A stretch of 64,000 bases of DNA from Couchioplanes azureus (GTDB lineage: Bacteria > Actinomycetota > Actinomycetes > Mycobacteriales > Micromonosporaceae). The stretch is from assembly GCF_014648355.1 (NCBI RefSeq), contig NZ_BMQY01000003.1, positions 780,999 through 844,998 on the forward strand, in the 5' to 3' direction. The notes below the pieces were generated by a model. That model was given only the letters and a program-made list of their open reading frames with translations. It did no database searches and was not told the DNA's origin. How positions within the stretch are numbered: position 1 is the stretch's first letter; each line of letters starts with the position of its first letter. Shown piece by piece: positions 52,652 to 63,952 of the stretch. The position numbers were made by a program, and so were the translations under genes.

Positions 52652-52661
52652 CAGAAACCCT

Positions 52662-53231
52662 CTAGAGGTCGAGCAGGCCCTCGGGCAGGTCGACGACGAC
52701 ACGGCCGCCGGCCAGGTCGACCGTCGGCACGATCGCGCTGACGAACGGGATGAGCGCGGTGCCACCCGCGGCCTTGCGGAGCACGATCAGGTCCGAGGCG
52801 GGCGCGTGGTCGATGCGGTCGACGGTGCCCAGCTCGGTGCCGTCGAGCGCGACCACCGGGAGGCCGATGAGCTGATGGTCGTGGAACTCGTCCGGGTCGT
52901 CCGGCGGCGGCACCTGCGCGCTGTCGACCTGCAGCAGCACGCCGCGCAGCGCCTCGGCGAGGTTGCGGTCGTGGATGCCCTCGAACAGGGCGATGATCCG
53001 TCCCTGGTGCCAGCGCAGCGACTCGAGGGTCAGCTTCTCGGGAACCCGGAAGGGCACTCCGGGGGCGGCGGCGGCCGCCGGACCGGTGCTCACCCTGCGG
53101 TCCCGGGGGACCTCGGTGGTGAACACCGATCCGGCGACGAATCTCGCCTCTGGCTCATCGGTCCGGACGGTCACCAGAACCTCCCCACGGATGCCGTGGG
53201 GCTTACCGATCTGGCCGACTACCAGCAACAT
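52662..53231 (-). CDS. rimM: ribosome maturation factor RimM
   Basis: 189 residues. [28 protein letters not shown] is the canonical N-terminal RimM barrel; [27 protein letters not shown] and [27 protein letters not shown] make the C-terminal PRC-barrel-like domain that binds S19. A loop near residue 50 ([13 protein letters not shown]) is expanded by a short Ala run. Required for 30S maturation. Sits between the KH gene (15 nt) and trmD (10 nt). Confidence 0.96.
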   Translation of the reverse strand: MLLVVGQIGKPHGIRGEVLVTVRTDEPEARFVAGSVFTTEVPRDRRVSTGPAAAAAPGVPFRVPEKLTLESLRWHQGRIIALFEGIHDRNLAEALRGVLLQVDSAQVPPPDDPDEFHDHQLIGLPVVALDGTELGTVDRIDHAPASDLIVLRKAAGGTALIPFVSAIVPTVDLAGGRVVVDLPEGLLDL

Positions 53232-53245
53232 CGCGCGACGGGTGG

Positions 53246-53503
53246 TCAGTAGGCGTCGACGATGTCGACGCGGATGCCGCGCCCACCGATCGACCCGATG
53301 ACCTGACGCAGCGCCTTGGCCGTGCGCCCGCCGCGCCCGATGACCGTTCCCAGGTCCTCGGGGTGGACGCGCACCTCGAGCCGCTTGCCGCGGCGCGAGT
53401 CGACCAGCCGCACCCGGACGTCGTCCGGGTTGTCGACGATGCCCTTGACGAGGTGCTCCAGCGCGGGCCGGAGCGCCCCGTCAGCTCGCGTCGGCGCCGG
53501 CAC
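53246..53503 (-). CDS. KH-domain RNA-binding protein (KhpA-like)
   Basis: 85 residues from GTG 53503, the only usual start codon near the domain; it lies inside the rpsP 3' end (23-nt overlap). Single KH domain: [52 protein letters not shown], where GRGG replaces the GxxG loop in the expected place. KhpA proteins dimerise with KhpB and bind RNA genome-wide in relatives. The rpsP-KH-rimM-trmD-rplS order is conserved in actinobacteria. The exact start is uncertain. Confidence 0.85.
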   Translation of the reverse strand: MPAPTRADGALRPALEHLVKGIVDNPDDVRVRLVDSRRGKRLEVRVHPEDLGTVIGRGGRTAKALRQVIGSIGGRGIRVDIVDAY

Positions 53504-53996
53504 CGGCCGGGTCCTCTGCGGTCTCGGCGACGGCCTCGCGGTTGGGCTCGGCCGGGTCGGCGACCTTGGTCTGCGCCGGCTTGGCCTCGGCGGCCTCGGG
53601 CGCGGCGGCGACCTTGGCGGCCTTCTTGGCGGGCTTGGCCGGAGCGTCGGCGACACCGGCGGCGGCCTTGGCCTCGGCCTCGTAGGCGGCCTGGCGGTTG
53701 GCCTTCTCCGGCGCGACGAGCAGCGGCGGCGGGGCCGGCAGACCCTTGAACTTCTGCCAGTCGCCGGTCTTCTCGAGGATGCGCTGCACGGCCTCGCTCG
53801 GCTGCGCGCCGACCGAGAGCCAGTACTGCACGCGCTCGCTCTTGACCTCGATCAGCGAGGGGTCGTGCTTGGGCTGGTAGATGCCGACGTACTCGATGGC
53901 GCGGCCGTCCCGCTTGGTGCGCGAGTCGGCGACGACGATGCGGTACTGCGGGTTGCGGATCTTGCCCATCCGCAGGAGCCGGATCTTAACGGCCAC
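53481..53996 (-). CDS. rpsP: 30S ribosomal protein S16 with long C-terminal tail
   Basis: 171 residues from GTG 53996, against 80-90 for E. coli S16. [46 protein letters not shown] is classic S16; [21 protein letters not shown] ends the conserved part (about residue 85). The remaining 85 residues are Ala/Glu/Lys-rich ([21 protein letters not shown]), a lineage-specific tail of a type common in actinobacteria. The frame is open upstream to about 54311 without coding sense. Confidence 0.95.
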   Translation of the reverse strand: MAVKIRLLRMGKIRNPQYRIVVADSRTKRDGRAIEYVGIYQPKHDPSLIEVKSERVQYWLSVGAQPSEAVQRILEKTGDWQKFKGLPAPPPLLVAPEKANRQAAYEAEAKAAAGVADAPAKPAKKAAKVAAAPEAAEAKPAQTKVADPAEPNREAVAETAEDPAGAGADAS

Positions 53997-54333
53997 GGTT
54001 GTTTCGCTCCTGATGATTACGTGGGTGAGCCGACGGAACCCACGTGGGGATGCGGGACCGATGTCTCGTGGACTGGCGACGCGATCAGGGTTAGAGGGCG
54101 CCTCACGCGTGCCGGATACCAGCCGTTCATTCTGCCAGATGAGGGGTGGGAGCTCCCAATCGGGCCGGGAAGAAGGGCGGGGAAGATCAAGTTCAAGGTC
54201 AAGATCGGCATGTCGTGCCTGGTTGCATGGCGCAGACCGTCGCTCCCGCCGAGGCCGGGCGCGGAGCCCCAGGCGCCTGGCGGCGCCGGAACGGGCCTCC
54301 GCACCCTTCATTCTGCGTAAGTGGCGAAAACCG
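53997..54333. other. non-coding gap upstream of rpsP
   Basis: 337 bp expected to hold the rpsP promoter and leader on the minus strand. CAGAAT at about 54132-54137 (minus strand) is a possible -10 element. The plus strand shows only GC-rich open frames without ribosome-binding sites. Confidence 0.4.
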
Positions 54334-54726
54334 TCACACCAACCGCTGCCACGCGGTCCGCACGGTCTGCGTCAGGACGGCGTACGCGGCGTCCACCTGC
54401 CCATCCGGCCACGGCATGTCGGCATGGCGATCGGACACCGTCACCCGCAGGTTCAGCAGGAGGTTGCCGTCGAAGACCACCACGGCGAACACGCGAATGC
54501 GCTTCCCGGCAACCTTGAACTCGTCGGGGTCGAACGCGGTGAACGCACGCTCGCCCAGGTCGGCGACCTGGGAAGAGTGCACCGAGGGCACGCCGTGGAG
54601 TCCGAATGCCGTTCCGGCGACGACGGGGAGCAGTGTGGCCAGGGCGGCGGTCCACCGCGACGGGCCGGGTCCGGGGTCCCAGGCAGGGACGGAAGGGGTC
54701 GGGGTGACGGGTGGGGCCAGTATCAC
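54334..54726 (-). CDS. hypothetical protein, possible secreted or membrane-anchored
   Basis: 130 residues from GTG 54726 (TTG 54756 in frame). After a Pro-rich start, one hydrophobic stretch ([19 protein letters not shown]) could be a membrane anchor. It is followed by [76 protein letters not shown], which has balanced composition and alternating strand-like pattern, so this is probably a real gene. Family not recognised. Separated by 116 bp from the DUF402 gene upstream of it. Confidence 0.5.
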   Translation of the reverse strand: MILAPPVTPTPSVPAWDPGPGPSRWTAALATLLPVVAGTAFGLHGVPSVHSSQVADLGERAFTAFDPDEFKVAGKRIRVFAVVVFDGNLLLNLRVTVSDRHADMPWPDGQVDAAYAVLTQTVRTAWQRLV

Positions 54727-54842
54727 CCGGAGGCAGGCTACGGAGCCCTGGGTCAACAGACGTAGCAGCCGCGGCCTCGCCGTCCTGCTCGTCCTTCTCC
54801 AGCTGGTCCGCGCTCGGTGCACCGGGGCGCCGCCCGGAGTGA

Positions 54843-55493
54843 TCAGGAACGCGGAACCGGCGGGCGGTCCCAGCCGGGCGGGAGCGCGGTGGGGACCGGC
54901 CAGGTGGGGTCCGGGTGGAAGTCGGTCCAGGTGCCGTCGAAGGGGAAGTCGCCCGCCTCGATCTGCTTGATCACGCGGCGGCCCTCGGCGCGGACGGCGG
55001 CCTCGTCGCGGACCCAGTAGTGCTCCGGGAAGGCCAGGCGCTCGGTGAACTCGTCCTCGTCCTTCCACTGCCAGCAGCGGTCCGGGCGGACCACGACGTC
55101 GAGGTCCTGGTCGATCACGTCGACGCCGGCCAGGTCGCCGTCGTCCCAGCGCAGGGCGCGTTCCTCCAGGTTGACGTACCAGCCGGTGAAGCGGCCCTCG
55201 TCGTCGCGGAAGAACCAGACCGAGTGGTCGGCGTCCGGCGGGATGAACTTGAGCAGGCCCGGACCCTGCCAGACGGCCGGCACCAGGCGGTAGCTCTGCC
55301 GGATCCACTCCGCGAACGGCATGTCGCGGATGCCGCGCCCGTCGGCGGCCTCCTCGACGATGACCGCCGAGCCGCGGGCCAGCCAGAGCAGCAGCCCGCG
55401 GTCGTCGTCCGAGACCACCCGGCAGGGCCGTACGGAGGCCAGCCGCGGGCCGTCGATGTTGCGGTACAGAACCTGACGGCCCGGGGCGAACAT
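54843..55493 (-). CDS. DUF402 family protein
   Basis: 216 residues from ATG 55493, coupled to proS by TGATG. The core is WQGPGLLKFIPPDADHSVWFFRDDEGRFTGWYVNLEERALRWDDGDLAGVDVIDQDLDVVVRPD, the DUF402 fold, with conserved acidic residues DxxLDV. Members related to SCO4506/FomD hydrolyse nucleoside diphosphates or nucleotidyl-phosphonates with Mn2+/Co2+. A nucleotide phosphatase role here is inference. Confidence 0.87.
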   Translation of the reverse strand: MFAPGRQVLYRNIDGPRLASVRPCRVVSDDDRGLLLWLARGSAVIVEEAADGRGIRDMPFAEWIRQSYRLVPAVWQGPGLLKFIPPDADHSVWFFRDDEGRFTGWYVNLEERALRWDDGDLAGVDVIDQDLDVVVRPDRCWQWKDEDEFTERLAFPEHYWVRDEAAVRAEGRRVIKQIEAGDFPFDGTWTDFHPDPTWPVPTALPPGWDRPPVPRS

Positions 55494-56899
55494 CAGTACG
55501 CGCGCGCCAGGATCGCCAGGACGCCCGGCTCGTCGTCCGACTCGGGCACCGAGCCGTCCGGGCGGATCAGGCAGCGGACCGTGACCGCCTTGCCGTTCGC
55601 CTCGGCCTCGCCGTCCGGGCCGACCGCCGACCAGGGCACCCGCGCCCAGCCGGTCTGGGCCGCCTCGATCGCGTCGCCCAGGCTCTGCACGTCCACGGTG
55701 CGCTCCTGGCGCAGGGCCAGCGCGCTGTCGAGGAGCCGCTGCTGGTCGGCCGCCAGGGCGCCGGTCACCTCGGTGACCACGTCGGCGAGCGCCACCGGGG
55801 ACTTGGTGCCGTCGATGCGCCGGGCCACCACCGCGTTGCCGGCGGCCAGGTCGCGCGGGCCGACCTCGATGCGGACCGGGATGCCCTGCAGTTCGGCGTC
55901 GACCGCCCGGCGCCCGAAGGGGATGTCGGCACGGTCGTCGAGCTTCACCCGTACGCCCGCGGCTCTGAGCTCGTCCCGCAGCTTGACCGCCGCGTCCGTG
56001 ACGCCCTCGCCGGCCTTGACCACCATGATCTGGGCCTGGATCGGGGCGAGCAGCGGCGGCAGCCGCAGGCCGCTGTCGTCGCCGTGCACCATGATCAGGC
56101 CGCCGATCATGCGGGTCGTGCTGCCCCACGAGGTGGTCCAGGCGTGCTCGACCGTGCCGGCCTGCGACGTGTAGGTGATGTCGAACGCCTTGGCGAAGTT
56201 CTGGCCCAGCTCGTGCGAGGTGCCCATCTGCAGGGCCTTGCCGTCGCCCATCATGGCCTCGAGGGTCATGGTGTTGGTGGCGCCGGCGAAGCGCTCGCCC
56301 TTGGTCTTGCGGCCCGGGACGACCGGGATGGCCAGCAGGTTGACCATGAAGTCCTCGTAGACCGAGTGCAGGATGCGCCGCGCATAGTCGCGGGCGTCGG
56401 CCTCGGTGGCGTGCGCGGTGTGGCCCTCCTGCCAGAGGAACTCGGTGGTCCGCAGGAAGGTGCGCGGCCGCAGCTCCCAGCGCACCACGTTGGCCCACTG
56501 GTTGAGCAGCAGCGGCAGGTCGCGGTACGAGTCGATCCACTTCGCCATGAACTCGCCGAAGATGGTCTCGCTGGTCGGGCGGACCACGATCGGCTCGGCC
56601 AGCTCCTTGCCGCCGGCGTGGGTGACCACGGCCAGCTCGGGCGAGAAGCCCTCGACGTGCTGCGCCTCGCGGCTCAGGTAGCTCTCCGGGATGAACAGCG
56701 GGAAGTAGGCGTTCTGCGCCTCCGCTTCCTTGATCCGCGCGTCCATCGCGGCCTGCATCCGCTCCCAGATCGCGTACGCGGCCGGCCGGATCACCATCGT
56801 GCCGCGCACCGGCCCGTTGTCGGCCAGCTGTGCCTTGGCGATGAGGTCCTGGTACCAGCGGGGGAAGTCCTCCGCACGGGGAGTGAGCACGCGAGCCAT
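55493..56899 (-). CDS. proS: prolyl-tRNA synthetase, short archaeal/eukaryote-type
   Basis: 468 residues from ATG 56899. Class II synthetase motifs: motif 1 GTMVIRPAAYAIWERMQAAMD, motif 2 NVVRWELRPRTFLRTTEFLWQEGHTAH, then TNTMTLEAMMGDGKALQMGTSHELGQNFAKAFD and motif 3 with GLIMVHGDDSGLRLPPLLAP. The INS editing domain of ordinary bacterial ProS is absent between motifs 2 and 3, so this is the ProS type shared with archaea, seen in many actinobacteria. A C-terminal zinc-domain remnant follows. Charges tRNA-Pro. Confidence 0.96.
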   Translation of the reverse strand: MARVLTPRAEDFPRWYQDLIAKAQLADNGPVRGTMVIRPAAYAIWERMQAAMDARIKEAEAQNAYFPLFIPESYLSREAQHVEGFSPELAVVTHAGGKELAEPIVVRPTSETIFGEFMAKWIDSYRDLPLLLNQWANVVRWELRPRTFLRTTEFLWQEGHTAHATEADARDYARRILHSVYEDFMVNLLAIPVVPGRKTKGERFAGATNTMTLEAMMGDGKALQMGTSHELGQNFAKAFDITYTSQAGTVEHAWTTSWGSTTRMIGGLIMVHGDDSGLRLPPLLAPIQAQIMVVKAGEGVTDAAVKLRDELRAAGVRVKLDDRADIPFGRRAVDAELQGIPVRIEVGPRDLAAGNAVVARRIDGTKSPVALADVVTEVTGALAADQQRLLDSALALRQERTVDVQSLGDAIEAAQTGWARVPWSAVGPDGEAEANGKAVTVRCLIRPDGSVPESDDEPGVLAILARAY

Positions 56900-56951
56900 G
56901 AGGCAGCATCCTAGCCGCGCCGCGGTGGCCGCCGGGGCGCGGGCGGCCGTG

Positions 56952-58028
56952 TCAGCGGACGATCCGCCCCTTGAGGACGATCCGTCGCGGCTCGCGCACC
57001 ACCCGCAGGTCGGCGCGCGGGTCCTCGGGATAGACGACCAGATCGGCCAGGCCGCCCTCGACCAGCCCGGGGAAGCCGAGCCACTCGCGGGCCTTCCACG
57101 AGGCGGCGGCGAGCACGTCCACCGCGGGGATGCCGGCCTCGTGCAGCAGCAGCATCTCCTCCGCGGCGAGGCCGTGCCGGATGCTGCCACCGGCGTCCGT
57201 GCCGACGTAGACGGGAACGCCCGCCTCGTGCGCGGCCACGACGACCTGCGGGAAGCGGTCGCGCAGGCTCAGCATGTGGTCGGCGTACCCGGGGAACTTG
57301 GGTCGCGCCTGATCGGCGATCTTCCCGAAGGTCCGGATGTTGATCATCGTGGGCACCAGCGCGGTCCCCCGCCGGGCCATCTCGTCGATCAGGTCCATGG
57401 AGAGCCCGGTGCCGTGCTCGACCGAGTCGACGCCGGCCCGCACCATCTGGGCCACCGCCTCCTCCGAGAAGGTGTGCACGGCGGCCCGCGCCCCGGCGGC
57501 GTGCGCGGCCTCGACGGCGGCGGCCATGGTCGCGGCGTCCCACGAGGGGGCCAGGTCGCCCACGGACCGGTCGATCCAGTCACCCACGATCTTGACCCAG
57601 CCACTGCCGGCCTTGGCCTGCGCGGTGACGGTCTCGACCACGTCGACGGCGTCGACCTCCACGCCGATGTCCCGCAGGTACCGCCGGGTCGGCGCGACGT
57701 GCCGCCCGGCACGCACCAGCCGCGGGATCTCGGGCTCGTCGTCCAGCTCCGGATACGGGTACGGCGACCCGGCGTCGCGCAGCGCCAGCACCCCGGCGTC
57801 GCGGTCCTTGGCGGCCAGCTCGCGCGCCTCGTCCAGGCTCTCGATCGGCGACGCGCCGTAGCGGATGCCGAGGTGGCAGTGCGCATCGACCAGCCCGGGA
57901 ACGATCCAGCCACCGTCGCTGACGGTCTCGGCGTCCTGCACGGGCTCGAAGGTCACCCGGTCCCCGACGAGCCAGAGGTCGCGAACCTCCCCCTCGGGCA
58001 GCACGACACCACGCACATGCAAAGCCAT
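56952..58028 (-). CDS. amidohydrolase (imidazolonepropionase-like)
   Basis: 358 residues. GGWIVPGLVDAHCHLGI (HxH metal site), WVKIVGDWIDRS with a Lys in the carboxylation position, AAVHTFSEEAVAQMVRAGVDSVEHGTGL, VYVGTDAGG (catalytic Asp), and a C-terminal small barrel EGGLADLVVYPEDP. Composite TIM-barrel metal-dependent hydrolase of the type that opens cyclic amides; the actual substrate is unknown. Same strand and 52 nt upstream of proS. Confidence 0.9.
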   Translation of the reverse strand: MALHVRGVVLPEGEVRDLWLVGDRVTFEPVQDAETVSDGGWIVPGLVDAHCHLGIRYGASPIESLDEARELAAKDRDAGVLALRDAGSPYPYPELDDEPEIPRLVRAGRHVAPTRRYLRDIGVEVDAVDVVETVTAQAKAGSGWVKIVGDWIDRSVGDLAPSWDAATMAAAVEAAHAAGARAAVHTFSEEAVAQMVRAGVDSVEHGTGLSMDLIDEMARRGTALVPTMINIRTFGKIADQARPKFPGYADHMLSLRDRFPQVVVAAHEAGVPVYVGTDAGGSIRHGLAAEEMLLLHEAGIPAVDVLAAASWKAREWLGFPGLVEGGLADLVVYPEDPRADLRVVREPRRIVLKGRIVR

Positions 58029-58053
58029 GCGTCAGTCCTACCCGATGCCCGCC

Positions 58054-58659
58054 TCAACCCTGGCCTTGGGTCTGCCCCAGCAGCGCCTTGCGCCGCGCGG
58101 TCAGCGCCGGCAGGTCCGGCGTCACCGGAAACGGCACCTCCGTCTCGAACACCTGGCGGGTGCTGCTGACGGCCTCGTCTTCGCCGTTGGCACCCGGCCG
58201 GAACTCGGTAAGGGTGATGCCCTCCGGGAACGACGGATCGATGACCAGTAGTTCTCGATGCCGGCCGCGGCGTAGACCTTGGCCTTGGCATACATGTCCC
58301 GGAAGTGCGAGTCCGGCGAGATGATCTCCACAGCGAGGAGGGCGTCCTCGACCGGAACCGGCCTCCGGTCGATGTGATCCAGGCTGATCACGACGACGTC
58401 CGGCCGCGGCCCGTTGCGGTGGTTGATCTTCAGGGAGAGGTCAGGGACCGGGATGCGATCCGGCGGGCAGTGGACGCGCAGAGCGAGCACCACCTCCACG
58501 CCGACGACCTGATGAATGCCGGTAGGGGATGGCAAGAGGAGCCTTCCGTCGATCAATTCATAGAAGAGATCCTTGGGGAAGGCTCGCCAGGTCGTCGACG
58601 GTCCAATCCCGCTCGTCGAGCAGGTCGTCGTCGCGTAAACGGTTGAGCGCAGCGGTCAT
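58054..58659 (-). pseudogene. Uma2 family nuclease-fold protein, two frameshifts
   Basis: Reads as a Uma2 protein only if two single-base errors are undone. From ATG 58659: ALNRLRDDDLLDERDWTVDDLASLP, then an extra C in a CCCC run (about 58576) breaks the frame; the next frame gives FYELIDGRLLLPSPTG, RPDVVVISLDHI, LAVEIISPDSHFRDMYAKAKVYAAAGIENYW, where one G is missing at about 58245; the third frame continues VIDPSFPEGITLTEFRPG, ending LTARRKALLGQTQG at 58056. The PD-(D/E)xK-like residues are all present. Either a young pseudogene or sequencing errors. Confidence 0.8.
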
Positions 58660-58725
58660 CGATTCCTCCCCGGATGGACCACTGGTCAGTCTACTGGACA
58701 TGCGACTAGTTGTCTCCTGCCATCG

Positions 58726-60288
<1,563 letters not shown>

Positions 60289-60352
60289 GGCACAACTTCC
60301 CGTTGGTCGGTAGGGAGGAGATGCCCGCAAGCCTAGCGGCCCGCGGGAACGC

Positions 60353-60592
60353 TCACCGGTTGCGCATCCGGTACGTCTTCGCGGCCGCCTCGATCCGGCG
60401 CTGGGTCCGGGTGCCGGGCGCGAGCCCCTTCCTGGCCTTGCCGTACAGGTAGACGCCGCCACCGACCACGAGAGCGCCCACGATCAGGTATCCCAGCGCG
60501 CCGACGAGCGCGTGCAGCACGGTCACCGCCACCCAGCCCACCACGATCACGCCGGCGATCATCGCCACCAGGTAGGCCACTGCCTTGCCCAT
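60353..60592 (-). CDS. small two-helix membrane protein, function unknown
   Basis: 79 residues from ATG 60592 (GGGAGAACGAC upstream). Helices AVAYLVAMIAGVIVVGWVAVTVLHAL and ALGYLIVGALVVGGGVYLYGKARKGL with a short loop, ending RRIEAAAKTYRMRNR, a basic cytosolic tail. No domain recognised. Same strand as ffh with 64 nt between, so it may be its upstream operon partner. Confidence 0.7.
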   Translation of the reverse strand: MGKAVAYLVAMIAGVIVVGWVAVTVLHALVGALGYLIVGALVVGGGVYLYGKARKGLAPGTRTQRRIEAAAKTYRMRNR

Positions 60593-60862
60593 GTCGTTCT
60601 CCCTTCGAGAGCCCGTTGTCCACGATGCCCCCGCGGCGCAAGGCGGCACATCAGGGCGCACCCGTAGGGGTGGGCGACCGCCGTTTCCCCGCGCCACAGC
60701 GGCAAATCGCGTATACCGCAGATATCAGGCGTAACAGCCGAATAGCACAGATGTCCGGAAAGAGGTCATCGACCGCAACCATCCGGCAGATCTCGCCGTT
60801 GAGGCACAGGACCGGGCGGCTGAGCGATCGGCCCCGACGACATCCGGCGGAAGGACGAGATC

Positions 60863-62677
60863 GTGCCTCTACGGCGGATCCTGCGACTGGCGCCCTGGGA
60901 AGTCCGGTCCCGCATCCTCCGGGCCGTGCAGCGCCGCGTGCTGCCGCACGTCGCCGAGACCCAGCGGCTGGGCGTCGCCCGCCGCATGGTGTCGCTCGAC
61001 CCGCCGCCCCGGCTGCCGCTGATGCGCAGTGCCCGGCAGGCACCGACGATGCGGGTCCGTACCGCCCGGGGGTGGGTCACCGCCCGGCGGGAGACCGTGG
61101 CGAGCCCCGCGGGCGTACGCCGGCAGAACCTCGACCGGGTCGTCGCCGCGCTCGACGAGGCGGGCGTCGACTGGTTCCGGATCCCCACCAAGGCCCTGCG
61201 CACCACCGCGGTGGCCGTCCGCGTGGCCGACCGCCCCGCCGTGCTCCGCCTGCTGCGCGGGATCACCGAGGGACACGACGGCATGCTCGAGGTCGTCCGG
61301 CCCCGCCGGGCCAAGCCGGGCGCCGCGGCGATCCTGAAGGTCTGCTGGCCGGTGACCGACCCGCGCGGCCGGCTCCTGCTCGGCCCCGACCTGGGCTGCG
61401 AGATCGAGTTCTGGACCGAGCGCGACGGGGTCCTGGCCGGCCCGCGCGGCAACCCCATCGCCGACGTGATCCCGCTCGACGAGCCGGTGGTGTCGGCGAG
61501 CGAGCCGGCCTTCGGCCCGTTCAGCTCGCCGCACGACCGCACCGAGTACCGGACCCGGCAGATCTTCACCCTGCCGAGCCCGGAGCGGATCAGCTTCCCG
61601 ATCGACGTGGTCTACACCTGGGTCGACGGCGGCGACCCGCAGTGGCGGGCCCGCAAGGCGGCCGCGGTGGCCGAGAACACCTGGCTGGACGAGGCGAGCC
61701 GGCTCGCCAGCAACGACTCGCGGTACACCTCCCGCGACGAGCTGCGCTACTCGCTGCGCGCCCTGCACTCCTTCGCGCCCTGGGTGAACCACATCTACCT
61801 GGTCACCGACGACCAGGTGCCGGACTGGCTGGACGCCGGCCACCCGGGCCTGACCGTGGTGAGCCACCGGGAGATCTTCGGCGACACCGGCCGGCTGCCG
61901 ACCTTCAACTCGCAGGCGATCGAGTCCCGGCTGCACCGCGTCCCCGGGCTCAGCGAGCACTTCCTCTACCTCAACGACGACGTGTTCCTCGGCCGGCCGG
62001 TCCCGCCCGACCTGTTCTTCACCCCGGGCGGGCTGACCCGGTTCTTCTTCTCGAACGCCCAGGTGGACTCGGCGCCGCGGCGCCCGGACGACCCGCCCGC
62101 CGACTCGGCCGGCAAGAACAACCGGGAGCTCATCCGCGAGACCTTCGGCCGGGTGCTGACCCGCAAGATGATGCACACCCCGCATCCGTCGCGGCGCGGC
62201 GTCATCGCCGAGATCGAGCAGCGCTTCGCCGAGCACGTCGACGCCACCGCCGGGCACCAGTTCCGGCACCCCGACGACATCTCCCTGCTGTCGTCGCTGC
62301 AGCAGTACTACGCCTACCTGACCGGCCGGGCCGCGCCGGGGACCATCGCCTACAAGTACGTCGACCTGGCCGATCCGACGACGCCGCTGAAGCTCGCCGA
62401 GCTGCTGCGGCACCGCAACCTCGACGCGTTCTGCCTCAACGACACCGACTCGGACGAGGTCGTAGCCGCCGAGCAGGCGGCGCTGCTCGACGAGTTCCTG
62501 CCGGCGTACCTGCCGTTCCCGTCGCCGTACGAGCTGACCGGACCGCGGCCGGCTCCCCCGCCGCAGGTCGACCGCGGCCCGGCGCTGGCACCCGGCGCCG
62601 CCGGCAAGGCGCCGGAGGTCGCCGTGCCGGTCCCGCCGCAGGGCGGGCCGGCCGCCACCAATTCCCCCGTCGCCTGA
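60863..62677 (+). CDS. Stealth family sugar-phosphotransferase
   Basis: 604 residues from GTG 60863. All Stealth conserved regions are visible: CR1 FPIDVVYTWVDGGDPQWRARK, CR2 SRYTSRDELRYSLRALHSFAPWVNHIYLVTDDQVPDWL, CR3 near HFLYLNDDVFLGRPVPPDLFF, and CR4 HTPHPSRRGVIAEIEQRF. The enzymes transfer a hexose-1-phosphate to growing capsular or teichoic-type polymers (CpsY, SacB and GlcNAc-1-phosphotransferase relatives). The N-terminal 200 residues resemble Stealth N-terminal segments of actinobacterial members. Followed by a UDP-sugar dehydrogenase. Confidence 0.93.
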   Translation: MPLRRILRLAPWEVRSRILRAVQRRVLPHVAETQRLGVARRMVSLDPPPRLPLMRSARQAPTMRVRTARGWVTARRETVASPAGVRRQNLDRVVAALDEAGVDWFRIPTKALRTTAVAVRVADRPAVLRLLRGITEGHDGMLEVVRPRRAKPGAAAILKVCWPVTDPRGRLLLGPDLGCEIEFWTERDGVLAGPRGNPIADVIPLDEPVVSASEPAFGPFSSPHDRTEYRTRQIFTLPSPERISFPIDVVYTWVDGGDPQWRARKAAAVAENTWLDEASRLASNDSRYTSRDELRYSLRALHSFAPWVNHIYLVTDDQVPDWLDAGHPGLTVVSHREIFGDTGRLPTFNSQAIESRLHRVPGLSEHFLYLNDDVFLGRPVPPDLFFTPGGLTRFFFSNAQVDSAPRRPDDPPADSAGKNNRELIRETFGRVLTRKMMHTPHPSRRGVIAEIEQRFAEHVDATAGHQFRHPDDISLLSSLQQYYAYLTGRAAPGTIAYKYVDLADPTTPLKLAELLRHRNLDAFCLNDTDSDEVVAAEQAALLDEFLPAYLPFPSPYELTGPRPAPPPQVDRGPALAPGAAGKAPEVAVPVPPQGGPAATNSPVA

Positions 62678-62704
62678 CGGGTCCGTGCAAAGGAGATCTT
62701 TCTC

Positions 62705-63952
62705 GTGAGCTTCGACGTCGTCATCCTCGGCCTGGGGTACGTGGGCCTGCCCCTGGCCCAGCAGGCCACCCGCGCCGGCCTGTCCGTGCTCGGCTTCGAC
62801 GTCAACCCGGCGGTGGTGGACGCGCTCGGGGCCGGCCGCTCGCACGTGGACGACCTGTCCGACGCCGACGTGGCGGAGATGATCGCGGGCGGGTTCCGTA
62901 CCACCGCCGACGAGACGCGCATCGCCGAGGCGGGCACCGCGGTCATCTGCGTGCCGACGCCGCTGTCCGAGGGTGACGGCCCCGACCTGCGCGCGGTGAT
63001 CGGCGCGACCGAGGCGGTCGGGCGCAACCTGCGGCCCGGCATGCTGGTGGTCCTGGAGTCGACGACCTACCCGGGCACCACCGACGACGTGGTACGCCCG
63101 CTGTTGGAGAAGCTCTCCGGCCTCACCGCGGGCATCGACTTCCACGTCGCGTTCTCGCCGGAGCGCATCGACCCGGGCAACGAGCGGTTCGGCGCGCACA
63201 ACACGCCGAAGGTCGTCGGCGGGTACACCGCCGGCTGCACCGACCGGGTCGAGGCGTTCTACGGCCGGTTCGTCGAGACCGTCGTGCGCACCCGCGGCAC
63301 CCGGGAGGCGGAGACCGCGAAGCTGCTGGAGAACACCTACCGGCACGTCAACATCGCGCTGGTCAACGAGATGGCCCGGTTCTGCCACGAGCTCGACATC
63401 GACCTGTGGGACGTCATCCACGCCGCGTCCACCAAGCCGTTCGGCTTCCAGGCCTTCTATCCCGGCCCGGGCGTCGGCGGGCACTGCATCCCGATCGACC
63501 CGAACTACCTGAGCCACAACGTCCGCAGCAAGCTCGGCTACCCGTTCCGCTTCGTCGAGCTGGCTCAGGAGATCAACGCCACCATGCCGGCGTACGTGGC
63601 CCGCCGGGCACAGAACCTGCTGAACGCCGACGGCGTGGCCGTGCACGGCGCGAAGATCCTGCTGCTCGGCGTCACGTACAAGCCGAACATCGCCGACCAG
63701 CGCGAGTCGCCGGCCACTCCGCTGGCCCGCCACCTCGCGTCGCTGGGCGCCGTCCTGACCTTCCACGACCCGTACGTCACGGAGTGGAGCGTGCCGCGCA
63801 CCGACGACCTGGAGGGCGCCGCGGCGGCCGCCGACCTGGTCATCCTGGTGCAGCACCACCGCGAGTACGACGCCGACCACCTGGCGGGCATCGCGAAGCG
63901 CTTCTTCGACACCCGGGGCGTCACGACCAGCCGGGAGGCGCACCGGCTGTGA
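62705..63952 (+). CDS. UDP-glucose/UDP-ManNAc dehydrogenase family protein
   Basis: 415 residues from GTG 62705 with AAAGGAG 10 nt upstream. Rossmann motif ILGLGYVGLPLAQQATRAGLSVLGFD; ICVPTPLSEGDGPDLRAV; catalytic Cys in YPGPGVGGHCIPIDPNYLSH; the C-terminal domain has GVTYKPNIADQRESPATPLARHL. NAD-dependent 4-electron oxidation of a UDP-sugar to its uronic acid; the GGHCIPxDP form is shared by WecC and Ugd types, so the sugar is not fixed. Supplies acidic sugar for the polysaccharide locus starting here. Overlaps the next gene by 4 nt. Confidence 0.93.
   Translation: MSFDVVILGLGYVGLPLAQQATRAGLSVLGFDVNPAVVDALGAGRSHVDDLSDADVAEMIAGGFRTTADETRIAEAGTAVICVPTPLSEGDGPDLRAVIGATEAVGRNLRPGMLVVLESTTYPGTTDDVVRPLLEKLSGLTAGIDFHVAFSPERIDPGNERFGAHNTPKVVGGYTAGCTDRVEAFYGRFVETVVRTRGTREAETAKLLENTYRHVNIALVNEMARFCHELDIDLWDVIHAASTKPFGFQAFYPGPGVGGHCIPIDPNYLSHNVRSKLGYPFRFVELAQEINATMPAYVARRAQNLLNADGVAVHGAKILLLGVTYKPNIADQRESPATPLARHLASLGAVLTFHDPYVTEWSVPRTDDLEGAAAAADLVILVQHHREYDADHLAGIAKRFFDTRGVTTSREAHRL

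Noticed and set aside
54334..55308. Single 324-codon minus-strand gene spanning the DUF402 region
   Set aside because: Its first 190 codons are an out-of-frame reading of the DUF402 gene; only the last 130 codons (from about 54726) look like a protein.
60869..63943. A 1024-codon open frame on the minus strand opposite the Stealth and dehydrogenase genes
   Set aside because: Composition is Arg/Gly/Val/Leu/Asp mirror sequence of GC-rich coding DNA; the plus strand carries complete motifs of two known families.
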